Assembly: GCA_905221605.1 (NCBI GenBank)
Contig: CAJNDS010000268.1
Coordinates: 115,133-179,132 of the forward strand
Source of the DNA: Symbiodinium natans
Taxonomy: Eukaryota; Sar; Dinophyceae; Suessiales; Symbiodiniaceae
DNA length: 64,000 nt
Reading direction: 5' to 3'
In this document: positions 39,502 through 49,078 of the stretch, piece after piece
Layout of the letters: every line of letters begins with the position of its first letter
How positions within the stretch are numbered: the stretch's first letter is position 1
Notes under the pieces: generated by a model
The model's database searches: none
The model's input: only the letters and a program-made list of their open reading frames with translations
Told to the model about the DNA's origin: nothing
Program-made: the position numbers and the translations under genes

Positions 39502-41626
39502 CGACAACAACAAGTATAAGGGTCCTAAACCAAAGTCATTAGCAAAAGCGAAGCCGAAAGCTAAGGCAAAGGCCAAAGACGCGACAGCTCCACTCCTCAG
39601 CGCAATGCCCATGCACGTTCCCAGTGACAACAAAGTCACGTGGCTTTGGGATACCGCAGCCGGCAGGCATCTCATAGGCAGACAAGCTTTGTCCTCCAGG
39701 GCGCTCGCGTGCGTCCGCAAGACCGACACGCCTGTTGGTTTTGCAACTGGAGGCGGGGCGCGAGAAGGCACTCACAGCGTTGCGTTCGAGGGTAGCCGTA
39801 TCCTCCCAAGCGCCGAGCAGGTCTATGTCCTCAAAGAGTGTCCTCCCGCATTCTCTGTTGGAAAGGCCGTCCTCGACGAAGGCTCTCTCTTCGTTTGGGA
39901 TCCTAGGGAAAGCCAGCCGTACCTCGTGCCAAAGCAAGACGTACACAGGTGTAGTAGGCTCAAAGTCCCTAGGAAGGCTAGGATAAACGCCACAAGGGTT
40001 GTAGAGTACGTTCCTCAGTTTGACGAAGAGCTCAAGCCCACCGTTTACCCTTCCTCCTCCAGCCTAAGTCCTGTCGTTGCCTCCGCTTCTCCCGCTCCAG
40101 CGGAAGACGATGCAGTGTCTATCGGCGAGATACCTCCTCCAGAGGGGTATGAACCGACAGAGATCGGAGATAGCGACGAAGATGCCCGCATTGTAGACGC
40201 AAATGCACTTGCAGAAGAGACTAGAGAGCAGCTTTTTGGCATAGGCGCTGAAGGTGAGTCAGCTGCCGAAGAACCATCTCCCGACTTGCCTGAACACGCC
40301 ATTCAAGATTTGCTAGCGCTTGATGGCAGTGCAGACATGTCAAAAGAAGTTGCCCGAGTCCGCGCCGAAGCAGGCCTCCCTCCGGAGCCTGCACCTGCAG
40401 AGGGCGCAGCCGTTGGCGCGCCACCTCATGCACAGCCAGAAGAGCCTTCCCGTGAAGAGGCTCTCAGAACTGAGGCCACCTCTGCAAAGCACTTGCGCAC
40501 TCACTTTCCAAAGAATCCTTTCTGCAAAATCTGCCATGTCGCAAAGACGACCTCCATGCGTATCGCTCGCAAGCCGGATGGGAAGGCTGATGACCTGATT
40601 GACGTTCCCACTGCTTCCTTTCAGCAACTTGCCACTGATGACGTCATCCTCGCGAAAGGAGACGACCATCGAGGTATAGGAACAGGGGGGGTTAAGTCAC
40701 ACCACGTCATTAGGGATGTCTTCTCAGGCGGTAGGATTGCATATCCTATGACGCGCCGTGGCGCACAGCAGCATGCACGCAACTACCGCCACTTCATGGG
40801 TCTCAAGGCCTCCGAGCTTGCACCCACCTGTCTCATCAAAATGGATGAAGCAGGCGAGCTAAAGACAGCAGCCGAGGAAGTAGGCTTAATCCCCGACACC
40901 TCTCTCCCTAATAGGTGGCCGCACAACGCGGCGCTAGAGCGAGACGTGAGAGAAGAGAAAGAGTGTTGTAGAGCCATTCACTTGCAAAGCGGTTTGCCCT
41001 ATGACTTTCACACTTACTCATTCCCGTTCGCGTGCTTGTCCTTGTCCTTTGATAGGACTGCAAACACCGGAACAGGTGTCACTCAGTGGGAAGCCTTGAC
41101 AAAGGAACCCTTCTCAGGGATGAGGCTTTGTTTTGGCCAGCTAGTTTGGTATAGGACAAAACTTTCCAAGCTAACGTTAGAGCCCAACATGTCACCAGCC
41201 TTGTTCCTTGGATGGCGAATTGATGCTGGTATGAGGTACCGCGGAGTCACTCGCGTACTCGATTACCATGCTTTCCGCAACAAGCGAGAAGTCAGCGTCA
41301 TTGATGTTCCTGAACCTGAATTGTTTGTCGAAGAGGGCGAGCCCATCTTCCCTCTTGCAAATGCCACGCGCAAGGCACTTGTGGACGGCACAGTCCTTGA
41401 AGGTCCTGCCGCGCGCTCTGCACTCCCAGACTTCCCCGTTCGCGAGGTTCCCTTTCCTCCAACAGGTGAGGCCCCAGCTCCTTTCAAAAGGGGTCCTAAA
41501 GTTAAAGGGGTCTACATAACTGTCGAGCGAATAATTCGCTTTAGGGAACTCCTGGTTGTAAAGCATGTAGAGGTAAGGCAGTCAAGCATATCGAAGTTTG
41601 CCGCGAGCGTTTTGCCAAGCTGGTAA
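39437..41626 (+). CDS. copia Pol part 1: CCCH finger, aspartic protease, integrase
   Basis: In order: CMFYAYGACKGGPCPFLH (39446-39499), a C-x7-C-x4-C-x3-H finger; protease motif WLWDTAAGRHLIG with catalytic Asp at 39650; a region with FSVGKAVLDEGSLFVWD; an acidic linker; an HHCC-like integrase zinc site KHLRTHFPKNPFCKIC (about 40490-40540); the integrase core with TDD, KMDEAGEL and NAALERDVRE as the likely D, D, E residues (30 residues between the last two); then a C-terminal domain. It processes the polyprotein and inserts cDNA. The frame is open upstream to 39215, but that part is Arg-run shadow. It ends at 41624, where frame 1 takes over. Confidence 0.75.
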   Translation, partial: KTPCMFYAYGACKGGPCPFLHDDNNKYKGPKPKSLAKAKPKAKAKAKDATAPLLSAMPMHVPSDNKVTWLWDTAAGRHLIGRQALSSRALACVRKTDTPVGFATGGGAREGTHSVAFEGSRILPSAEQVYVLKECPPAFSVGKAVLDEGSLFVWDPRESQPYLVPKQDVHRCSRLKVPRKARINATRVVEYVPQFDEELKPTVYPSSSSLSPVVASASPAPAEDDAVSIGEIPPPEGYEPTEIGDSDEDARIVDANALAEETREQLFGIGAEGESAAEEPSPDLPEHAIQDLLALDGSADMSKEVARVRAEAGLPPEPAPAEGAAVGAPPHAQPEEPSREEALRTEATSAKHLRTHFPKNPFCKICHVAKTTSMRIARKPDGKADDLIDVPTASFQQLATDDVILAKGDDHRGIGTGGVKSHHVIRDVFSGGRIAYPMTRRGAQQHARNYRHFMGLKASELAPTCLIKMDEAGELKTAAEEVGLIPDTSLPNRWPHNAALERDVREEKECCRAIHLQSGLPYDFHTYSFPFACLSLSFDRTANTGTGVTQWEALTKEPFSGMRLCFGQLVWYRTKLSKLTLEPNMSPALFLGWRIDAGMRYRGVTRVLDYHAFRNKREVSVIDVPEPELFVEEGEPIFPLANATRKALVDGTVLEGPAARSALPDFPVREVPFPPTGEAPAPFKRGPKVKGVYITVERIIRFRELLVVKHVEVRQSSISKFAASVLPSW

Positions 41627-44388
41627 GCACAGAACGCGAGGAGGCACAGGCTAAGAAGGCAGTAAGCAAGGCGCAGGCTGTCGCTGAAAGCCTAGAGGTT
41701 CTTGGGGCCGACCCTAGCCTCGAGGCTGTCGCAGACAATCTCCTTGAGGCAGCTGCTGAAAGCGCTGTGGCACCGCCAGCTTCAGAGGAACCTGCTCCCT
41801 TACCTGCCTCTGCGTCTTCACCTCCACTAATCGTGGCCTCCGGCGCTGCGCTCCCTCCAAGTTCAGCTACAAGGACCGTGCTCACTGAAGCTACCTGTGG
41901 ATACCGTAGTGGCGTCCCAGTCTTCGGCATGCCCGCTCCCTTGCCATGCTTTGGAAAGCCGCGCGTCAAGAACAAAAGGCATAGAAAACGAGCAGCTAAG
42001 GGAAGCAAGCTGACAACGTGTTTTGAATACGCGTGTTCCGAGCACTCTATGCTTGGAAGAGTTCATGCCGAGCTTGGCGTCCCTCACGTGAGACTAAGCG
42101 AAAACACACTTAACGTCTCTGACCCCGTTGTGGCAGAACAGCTTCATGTTCAGTTGAAGGCGTGCCCCAACTCGCATTTGTGGGCCTCACTTCCCTGCAC
42201 ATCAGGTTGTCCATGGCACAGGGTCGGGCTTAGTCAGCACGGTGACACATACCGCACCAAGCTTAGGCTAAAGGTCAAAGCTTCTCAGCGTTTGTTTTCT
42301 AAGTTTGCCTCCCACGCAGAAACTGCCCTTGCGTGTGGTGCAGACGTCACTTTCGAGTGGCCGCGCAACTCGGACTCGTGGAAGAGAGCCGATGTCCAAG
42401 CTTTCTTTAAGAAGCACCCTTGTTTTCGAGAGGTTAACTTCGATGGGTGTAGACTTGGGGTTGTAGGTCAAGAACAGCAGCCGGTCAAGAAGCCTTGGCG
42501 CTTAATGACCACGTCAGATGCAATCGTAAAGTCCTTTTCTGGTCTCCATTGCAACCATGGCCCCAAGGACCACGCAAAGCCTAGAGGCAAGGTTCTCGAG
42601 AACACTGGCTTCTACACGCAATCAATGTGTGAGCTCATAGCTTATGCTTTGAATCCGAGTCTCAAGCGCAAGGTCATCCCTGCGATGCCTGTCATCCCCT
42701 GCACCACTGACAATGAGCACAGGCAAAAGGAGCAAGAACTTAAGCATGTTTCCTCCCTTGCCGGTCTTGAAGACCTTGCAGTCGCACTAGAGGGCGATGA
42801 AAAGGCCCATGAACTTCTCACAGAGATAGTCGACCTGAACGCCCTAATATGCCAAGTCTGCGACCTTCCTAAATCCCCATCTAGTGCCCCCGAGGTGAAT
42901 GCCTTAGTCACAAAGCTCTTGTCCAGGGCCGAAATGCTCGCTTCACCGCAAGCGCTAGAAGCAATTCGCGCCGAAGCAGACGGCCTAAGAGCAGTTCCCG
43001 TATGGGACGAGACTAATCCTCGGGAGTACCGGGATGTCCAGTCCGAGGCCCGCCGCACTGGAGCAAAGGTACACTTCGGCAAGCTAATGAGCATTGCGTC
43101 CATTAAGTTTTGGGAGCTTGCTCAGCACCTTCAAAAGATGAAGGGCCGTATTGTGTACCGCGGCGATTGCGCTAAGGGCGAAGAGGGTGCTGCCGCCGTG
43201 TACAGAGAGCTTGGGGCCAACGCTACCTCTGTACAGGGTCTTAATGCCTGCTTGGCATATGGCGCACTACCCGGCAATCAGTCCTCGGCAGCCGACGCCA
43301 TCAATGCTTACGTTCAGGCACTCCTAAAATCCAAGTTCCAGACTTGGATAGAGTTGCCACCAGAACTCCGCCCTACATGGTGGCGCGAGCGCTTCGTCCG
43401 CCGGGTCGTGCTGCTGCTAAGGGCGCTGTACGGACATCCCGAAGCCGGTGGTCTGTGGGAGAAACATCTTAAGGAGGTTCTTCAGGGTTTGGGGGGTTAC
43501 GAGCTCCAAGAGTACCCCGGCAACTTCTGGTTGCCAGAGACTCAATTGTTGCTTTCAACATACGTCGACGACCTGACGTTGTCAGGACCACAAGAGCATC
43601 ACCAACCCTTCTGGGAGAAGCTCTGTTCCCTCGTTGACGTTGAACCTCCCGAGCCAGTATATAGGATCCTTGGTCGCAATCATTATGTCATCAACGCACC
43701 AGCCGAGAGTTCAGAGAACGCTGCCCTAGGCGCGTTAAAAGGAGCCGTTGTTTTCGACATGTATGATTACGCGCAACAGACCGTAGATCTTTACACTGGC
43801 ATCACCGGTACAAAGAGCCTCAAAGCCGCCCAAACACCGTTCTGTCCAGAAGGAAGCCTTGTCCCTTCAGACGACGAAGTCACGGGCGAGCTCGCTCCAA
43901 ATGCTTGCAAAATCCTCATGAAGGCTCTGTGGCTTGGCAGGCTAGCAAGGCCTGACATCATCAAGCCCATAGGAGATCTGGCAACACGGGTTCAGTCCTG
44001 GACGCGTAACAACGACAAGCAACTCCATCGCTTGATCTGTTACATCAATTCCACCAAAACCCATCGGTTGGTCGGAACCGTCCAGGACAACCCAGGGGAG
44101 CTGCATCTTGCGCTCTACGTTGATGCCGATTTCGCTGGGGAAAAAGTGGATGCCAAGTCCACTTCAGGGGGGTACCTTGTCCTCAAAGGTCCTAACTCCT
44201 TCTTTCCTTTGGCATGGGTTTGCAAGCGACAGACGTCAACTTCACGAAGCACTACTGAGTCAGAGATAGTGAGCTTAGCACACTCGCTCTTCTCCGAAGG
44301 CCTCCCGGCATTGCAACTCTGGCAAACCCTCCTGGGCCAGGATGGCATAAGGCTTGTCATCCACAAGACAACCAAGCCACCATCATAG
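41545..44388 (+). CDS. copia Pol part 2: reverse transcriptase and RNase H (N-part)
   Basis: Open from 41545. Its first residues (GTPGCKACRGKAVKHIEVCR) continue the integrase C-terminal region, so one base appears missing near 41542-41546 in TTTAGGG. A long linker (41700-42950) is followed by the RT domain. RVVLLLRALYGHPEAGGLWE and then YVDDLTLSG (43561-43587) hold the copia palm motif YVDD. The RNase H part starts at about 44100 with LYVDADFAGE and has TESEIVSLAHSL. The frame then ends abruptly (HKTTKPPS-stop), while frame 3 supplies the expected continuation. Function: synthesis of cDNA from the element RNA. Confidence 0.8.
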   Translation, partial: GTPGCKACRGKAVKHIEVCRERFAKLVSTEREEAQAKKAVSKAQAVAESLEVLGADPSLEAVADNLLEAAAESAVAPPASEEPAPLPASASSPPLIVASGAALPPSSATRTVLTEATCGYRSGVPVFGMPAPLPCFGKPRVKNKRHRKRAAKGSKLTTCFEYACSEHSMLGRVHAELGVPHVRLSENTLNVSDPVVAEQLHVQLKACPNSHLWASLPCTSGCPWHRVGLSQHGDTYRTKLRLKVKASQRLFSKFASHAETALACGADVTFEWPRNSDSWKRADVQAFFKKHPCFREVNFDGCRLGVVGQEQQPVKKPWRLMTTSDAIVKSFSGLHCNHGPKDHAKPRGKVLENTGFYTQSMCELIAYALNPSLKRKVIPAMPVIPCTTDNEHRQKEQELKHVSSLAGLEDLAVALEGDEKAHELLTEIVDLNALICQVCDLPKSPSSAPEVNALVTKLLSRAEMLASPQALEAIRAEADGLRAVPVWDETNPREYRDVQSEARRTGAKVHFGKLMSIASIKFWELAQHLQKMKGRIVYRGDCAKGEEGAAAVYRELGANATSVQGLNACLAYGALPGNQSSAADAINAYVQALLKSKFQTWIELPPELRPTWWRERFVRRVVLLLRALYGHPEAGGLWEKHLKEVLQGLGGYELQEYPGNFWLPETQLLLSTYVDDLTLSGPQEHHQPFWEKLCSLVDVEPPEPVYRILGRNHYVINAPAESSENAALGALKGAVVFDMYDYAQQTVDLYTGITGTKSLKAAQTPFCPEGSLVPSDDEVTGELAPNACKILMKALWLGRLARPDIIKPIGDLATRVQSWTRNNDKQLHRLICYINSTKTHRLVGTVQDNPGELHLALYVDADFAGEKVDAKSTSGGYLVLKGPNSFFPLAWVCKRQTSTSRSTTESEIVSLAHSLFSEGLPALQLWQTLLGQDGIRLVIHKTTKPPS

Positions 44389-44699
44389 TAGCTAAGAAAG
44401 GTTATTCCCCTAAGCTAAGGCACATCCAGCGTACCCATAAGGTCAACCTGGGTAGCATTGCCGAACAGCTTGACCAGGAAGACGTTGAGCTAACTTACGT
44501 TGACACAAATCTGCAAGCCGCAGATATCTTCACCAAAGCTCTTCCTCCTAACAAATGGGATAATGCCCTTAAGCTACTAGGCATAAGACAAAAGTTGCCA
44601 GAGGTCCTTGTCGACATAAGGGACTTGCACTTGAAGCCTGGGTCTGGCCCAAAGACTCAGCATGCACAGGGTGCTGCCGCTGGCGCACCATGTACATAG
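44361..44699 (+). CDS. copia Pol part 3: RNase H C-terminus
   Basis: Frame 3 gives PQDNQATIIVAKKGYSPKLR, the D-N-Q motif of copia RNase H, then RTHKVNLGSIAEQL and VDTNLQAADIFTKALPPNKW, the typical C-terminal end of copia Pol, closing at TAG 44697. It joins the upstream RNase H only through a frame change near 44355-44366. The last residues (QGAAAGAPCT) carry another GGTGC-GCACC hairpin (44670-44689). Confidence 0.75.
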   Translation, partial: PQDNQATIIVAKKGYSPKLRHIQRTHKVNLGSIAEQLDQEDVELTYVDTNLQAADIFTKALPPNKWDNALKLLGIRQKLPEVLVDIRDLHLKPGSGPKTQHAQGAAAGAPCT

Positions 44700-44790
44700 A
44701 GCATGTTTTTCCAGTGGTTCTTTCCATTGGAGAATTTAAGAAGACAAGTCAGAGGAAGGTGTAGTCTCAACGGGCACCCTCCGGGAAGAC

Positions 44791-44804
44791 TCCGGAGAGG
44801 GGGG
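44791..44804 (+). promoter_or_regulatory. Polypurine tract
   Basis: TCCGGAGAGGGGGG ends immediately before the 3' LTR, the position and composition expected for the plus-strand cDNA primer of an LTR retrotransposon. Confidence 0.75.
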
Positions 44805-45030
44805 AGTTAAAAGAACACGACTCCCGAGCCCCCTTCAGGGTAGCCCTTAGCAACCTGTAAGACTAGTGTGTCTCACTTGCCCAGGTCCGACTTCACCGAC
44901 ATCTTTGGCTCAAGACGGAAAAGACACAGTCTTGTAGTGAAGCCCCTTTCTGTTCAGGTTGGGTTGAGGTTTCGTCTGTTGCCTCTTCCCTTGGGATCAC
45001 CTCCCTCCTGTGTTTGGGGCTCACTTAACT
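44805..45030 (+). repeat. 3' LTR, 226 bp
   Basis: Same length as the 5' LTR with no difference seen on reading, including the spliced-leader-like stretch at 44896-44914. Should provide the RNA end and polyadenylation, though no AATAAA is present (as is usual in dinoflagellates). Confidence 0.9.
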
Positions 45031-45149
45031 TAGGGTTTAGGGTTTAGGGTTTAGGGTTTAGGGTTTAGGGTTTAGGGTTTAGGGGTCTTCTCTTCTCAGG
45101 GGTTAGGGTCTAGGGTTTTTTAGGGACGAAAGGAAGGACCTTTCTTAGG

Positions 45150-45245
45150 GACCTTGGGGGGTTATGTAAGGGTTATGTAGGGGCTACTTCGGTATATAGG
45201 GACTATGTAAGGTATACGCAAGGTTTATAGATGGGACCCCTGCAC
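45150..45245 (-). mobile_element. M5 dispersed repeat, opposite sense
   Basis: GGGGCTACTTCGGTATATAGG-type and GACTATGTAAGGTATAC sequences are the reverse complement of the conserved part of the 3.3 and 50.1 kb copies. Confidence 0.4.
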
Positions 45246-46095
45246 TCTCCTATATAATTCCTAATTCCATTCGTAATTCCTAGATGCCATGTGGCATCTG
45301 CTGGTTGGTTTAGGGTTTAGGGCTTAGGGGTTAGTGGGGTTGTAGGGATTTCGAGTTTTAGGGCACTGGGTTTTGGCGGCTGTTGTTTTTGGGCTTTCGG
45401 GTTCAGAGGTCTATGGTCTACATGGGGCCATGGGGTGGAGGGGACTGCCCAAAGGGCTTTAGGTTGAGAGCAGCTACCCCATACTGCAAAGGTTCTGGCT
45501 GGTATACTTTAGGGGTCGGAAAAAGTACTCATCGTATCCCCTTCATGGTCCCTATATATGGGCACCAAAATAACCCCCCAAAAGCATATTCAAATGATTC
45601 AGGTGGCTGTTAAGTTGTTTTCCGCGCTGCAACCCTAAACCCTAAACCCTGAACCCCAAAGAACAGTGCACTTTTCGTCGTCAGCGAGGAGACTGGACCA
45701 TAGGCATTCCAAGCCTTGCTTAGGGTTAACTTTAAGAACCCAAAACCTTCTTTTTGTAGGGTTCCCAAGAATCCTACAAGGGCATGTGTACTCAGAACCT
45801 AAAAAAAAGCGGTTTTTGGGTTTTTCGGGAAGGATGTAAGGGTCTAAGAGTTTAAGGGTCCAAGAGTTTAAGGGTTTAAGGGTTTAAGGGTTTGGGGTAT
45901 AGAGGTTTATATGGGGGCGGTCTGGCGCGGTTTGGGTGTTTAAGGTCAAGGGTTTAGGGTTTAGGGTTTAGGGTTTATTTAGGGTTTAGGGTTTAGGGGG
46001 AGCTGGAGGACTCCGAAAGAGCTCCGTGCGCGTGGTTTGGGCTTTCCTTGGCGGAAGTCGGCCAGAGCCCCAGCCTTTCTCCAACACCCTGCCCC

Positions 46096-46184
46096 CCAAA
46101 ACCCCTTAAGGAATATACCTTACATCATATTAGGGTTCGTATTAATTATGCTTTAAGGTATATTCCTGAATTAAGGGGTTTTGG
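46096..46184. mobile_element. M6 hairpin element
   Basis: Arms CCAAAACCCCTTAAGGAATATACCTTA (in two pieces) and its reverse complement, with a 4-nt insertion in the right arm, enclose about 30 bp. The 27-bp arms make this the longest perfect-pairing hairpin I found. Single copy in the window. Either a tiny MITE or a folded regulatory DNA. Confidence 0.55.
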
Positions 46185-46449
46185 AGTCTCAGGGCTACCA
46201 GTCTAGCCGCCCTAATCGCCAAAGCCACCCAAAACGTCAACCCGATCCCCACCCTAACCCTAAACCCTAAACCCTAAACCCTAAACCCTAAACCCTAAAC
46301 CCTAATTGAACCCTAAACTCGGGTGTTGGGATTCAGGGATGGAGGACTTCGGGATTTAGAGTTTTGAGGTTTACATGTTCCTTAAAGAGTCGTGCTCGTC
46401 GGCCAGTTATCCAGTCCTTGCATTTTGTTTCGATGATGGGGAACACTAA

Positions 46450-46560
46450 GCACTAAACCTTAAACCCTAAACCCTAAACCCTAAACCCTAAACCCTAAAC
46501 CCTAAACCCTAAACCCTAAACCCTAAACCCTAAACCCTAAACCCTAAACCCTAAACCCTC
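46450..46560 (-). repeat. CCCTAAA array
   Basis: About 15 minus-orientation heptamers. Confidence 0.95.
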
Positions 46561-46794
46561 CCTCAAGATTCAATTACCTGACCCTGTGCAACCCCTCAGT
46601 TCGAAGTTTTGGCCATTAGCCATTGGATGGTCCCATTTGAGGCGTTCCCGAAGTCCCAACAAGGGCTCCGGGTCTAGGGTTTAGGGTTTAGGGTTTAGGA
46701 TTTAGGGTTTAGGGTTTAGGGTTTAGGGTGTAGGGTGTAGGGTGTAGGGTGTAGGGCTTAGGGTGGGTGGCCACGTTGTCGGGTGAAAAGGGCT

Positions 46795-46796
<2 letters not shown>

Positions 46797-46842
<46 letters not shown>
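46797..46842 (+). repeat. Poly-G tract, 46 bases
   Basis: An uninterrupted run of 46 G. It can form quadruplexes and is a likely site of length error in sequencing. Confidence 0.95.
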
Positions 46843-46843
<1 letters not shown>

Positions 46844-47286
46844 AGAGGTGTTGGTGATGCTTAGGGCTTGGACATGTTAGAATGCCAAGATGAGAGTTGG
46901 GAGGGTTCAGGGTTTATGTTATCCATCTTGTCGGTTTAGGGTTTACTGTTCCTGAACCATAGACCTCCATCAAGCTTTGGCTAGCATTTTGGGTTCTACC
47001 ATGTCTTCTATGAATCCTTCGTGCGACCCCAAACCCCGAAACCTCGAGGGCTAAAAACCGTTCAGTAGGACCTAAAACCCTTATAGTCTTGAACCGCCAA
47101 CCCCTAAGCCTCTCTAAGAGCTTAAACCCTACTTACTCTCTTAGCCTGTTATGAACCCCACAAATACTCCATTAAACCCTCTAAACCCTAAACCTCCAAA
47201 GACTGCAAACCTAAACCCCGAATCCCCAAACCCAAAACCCTCTGAACCCTACACCCCAAAACCCTAAACCCAGGGTTGCCAGGGTG

Positions 47287-47395
47287 AGGTTCGGTTTCTG
47301 AGAACCGAACCTTAATTATGCACGGTTCGGTTCCAGTCCGGTTCGGTTCCCACGGTTCGGTTCGGCGGTTCGGACGGTTCGCATTCAGTGCATGT
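47287..47395. repeat. GGTTCGG repeat cluster with hairpin
   Basis: AGGTTCGGTT-TCTGAG-AACCGAACCT (47287-47312) is a perfect 10-bp hairpin, followed by five or six more ACGGTTCGG/CGGTTCGGTTC units. Scattered single copies of CGGTTCGG occur near 5.17 and 5.36 kb. Confidence 0.7.
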
Positions 47396-47519
47396 CACTA
47401 TAAGGGTACCCTAAACCGTATGACAAGAGCCGTCGTTTCATTCAAGGTATGTTGTGCTCACCTTGTGATGGGGGGCTGAAATCTAGAAAACACTAAACCC
47501 CTAAGCCCTACCCGCCAAA

Positions 47520-47628
47520 CCCTCCTCGCCTCCAAAAGCCCTCGAAACTCTCTGGCAAGGTGGGCCTCGGCGTTTGCAAAGCGGACGTCGAGAGCTTTGA
47601 GGAAGGCCGCCAGATCTGCCTCTTGGCT
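47520..47628 (-). pseudogene. Coding-like fragment
   Basis: On the minus strand about 36 codons (SQEADLAAFLKALDVRFANA and on) form a strongly helix-like protein stretch inside an ORF whose ends are heptamer-derived. Probably an exon-sized gene piece. Not identified. Confidence 0.4.
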
Positions 47629-48253
47629 AAACCCAAGACACCCTAAACCCCAAACCCCAAACCCCAAACCCTAAACCCTAAACCCTAAACTCTAAATCGG
47701 GCGTTTGGGGGGGGGGGGGGGGGGTTGTAGGGTTTGGGGGGTAGGCTTTTGTCACAACACCAAACCCGATCAAGTCGGCGTCAACCCGAAAAGCCCAAAC
47801 CCTACCATTTGTTGGACAGTTGCTGCGCGTCGGGCATAAGGGTTTAGGGTTTTAGGTTTAGGGTTTAGGGTTTAGAGTTCATGGGGTTGTCTGGGGTTTA
47901 TGGAGTTTGTAGGATTGATCGCGGTTCATAGGGTTTCAGGGTGTTTTTGTTTTCAATAGGCTTTAGGGTTGCGATTGCGTGCTAGCATATGTGGGGCAGA
48001 TTCTCGTGCCAGTCCCAAATGCCAGGCAGCAGGCACATGTTAAAGCCGTCGAGAAATTGCCTGCAATGGCGGCATGCAAAAGGGACAGCACCTGAGACAC
48101 GTGCAAGAAGCCTTATGCCATTGTGCCGAAAGTCTCCGAAGCCCTGAACCCCAAGCCCCAAACCCTCAACACCGTAGCCTGAACCCTGTAAACCCAGACC
48201 CCAAACCCCAAACCCCAAACCCTCAACCCTAAACGCTAGTTAAGCCCTAAGCA

Positions 48254-48470
48254 CTAAACGGGGCGGGTTCTTCGTGCTTCTTTTTCGGAACTTCTTCCAT
48301 ACCAACAGCTCAGTCTAAATACCCCAACACTAAACCCTAACCGCCCCAAACACCCCAAACACCCCAAATACCCCAAATTTCCCCAAACATCCCAAATACC
48401 CCAAATATCCCAAATACCCAAATACCCCAAATGCCCCAAATACCCCTAAACCAAAAACTCACCAACTAAC
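48254..48470 (-). repeat. CCCCAAATA-type degenerate repeat
   Basis: About 14 degenerate units of ACCCCAAAT / ACCCCAAAC, 8-9 bp each, between about 48340 and 48450. The Gly/Trp/Leu-rich minus-strand ORF is a by-product. Confidence 0.7.
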
Positions 48471-48479
48471 TCTAAACCA

Positions 48480-48600
48480 TAAACCCTAAACCCCGAAACC
48501 CTAAACCCTGAACCCAAAAACCCTAGACCCTAAACCCTAAACCCTAAACCCTAAACCCTAAACCCTAAACCCTAAACCCTAAACCCTAAACCCTAAACCC
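48480..48600 (-). repeat. CCCTAAA array
   Basis: About 15 heptamers, degenerate at the left and perfect at the right. Confidence 0.9.
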
Positions 48601-48939
48601 CTTGAGACCCACGATAGCGCTCCCGAGGTCTGCTACCGACGCCTGAGCTCAAGGGCAAGGCAAGCTCCTTCCGCCCCAAGGAGATTCTGAGAGGATTTGA
48701 GGGTTTAGGGTTTAGGGTTTGGGGCTTAGGGTTTGGGGTTGGGGGTTTAGGGTTAGGGTTTAGGGTTTAGGGTTTAGGGTTTAGGGTTTAGGTTTTAGGG
48801 TTTAGGGTTTAGGGTTCAGGGTTTAGGGAAAGTTTATGGTCCCTTAGTATTGTTACTTGGAGCCGAACTTGGCCGCCTGCTGATGCTTGGGGTGGTCGCA
48901 AAGGTGCCGATGTTTGCCGTGCTGCGTCAAGAATCCCTA

Positions 48940-49050
48940 AACCCTAAACCCTAAACCCTCAACCCTCAACCCTAAACAATAAACCCTAAACCCTAAACCC
49001 TAAACCCTAAACCCTAAACCCTAAACCCTAAACCCTAAACCCTAAACCCT
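48940..49050 (-). repeat. CCCTAAA array
   Basis: About 14 heptamers with a few CCCTCAA variants, directly left of the RT fragment. Confidence 0.9.
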
Positions 49051-49078
49051 GACCCGGTTGGTAACGGCTGATTTCTGG

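Larger units (their letters stand above)
33297..45030 (+). mobile_element. Full-length Ty1/copia LTR retrotransposon
   Basis: 11,734 bp bounded by two 226 bp LTRs that look identical base for base, flanked by TAGGG direct repeats (33292-33296 and 45031-45035). Removing the element and one TAGGG restores a continuous TTTAGGG array. The order integrase then reverse transcriptase then RNase H is diagnostic of Ty1/copia. Identical LTRs imply a recent insertion, yet the internal frame changes about eight times and has one stop codon. Either the sequence has single-base indel errors or this is a defective copy moved in trans. The 3.4 kb of extra coding sequence before Gag is unusual for copia. Confidence 0.9.
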
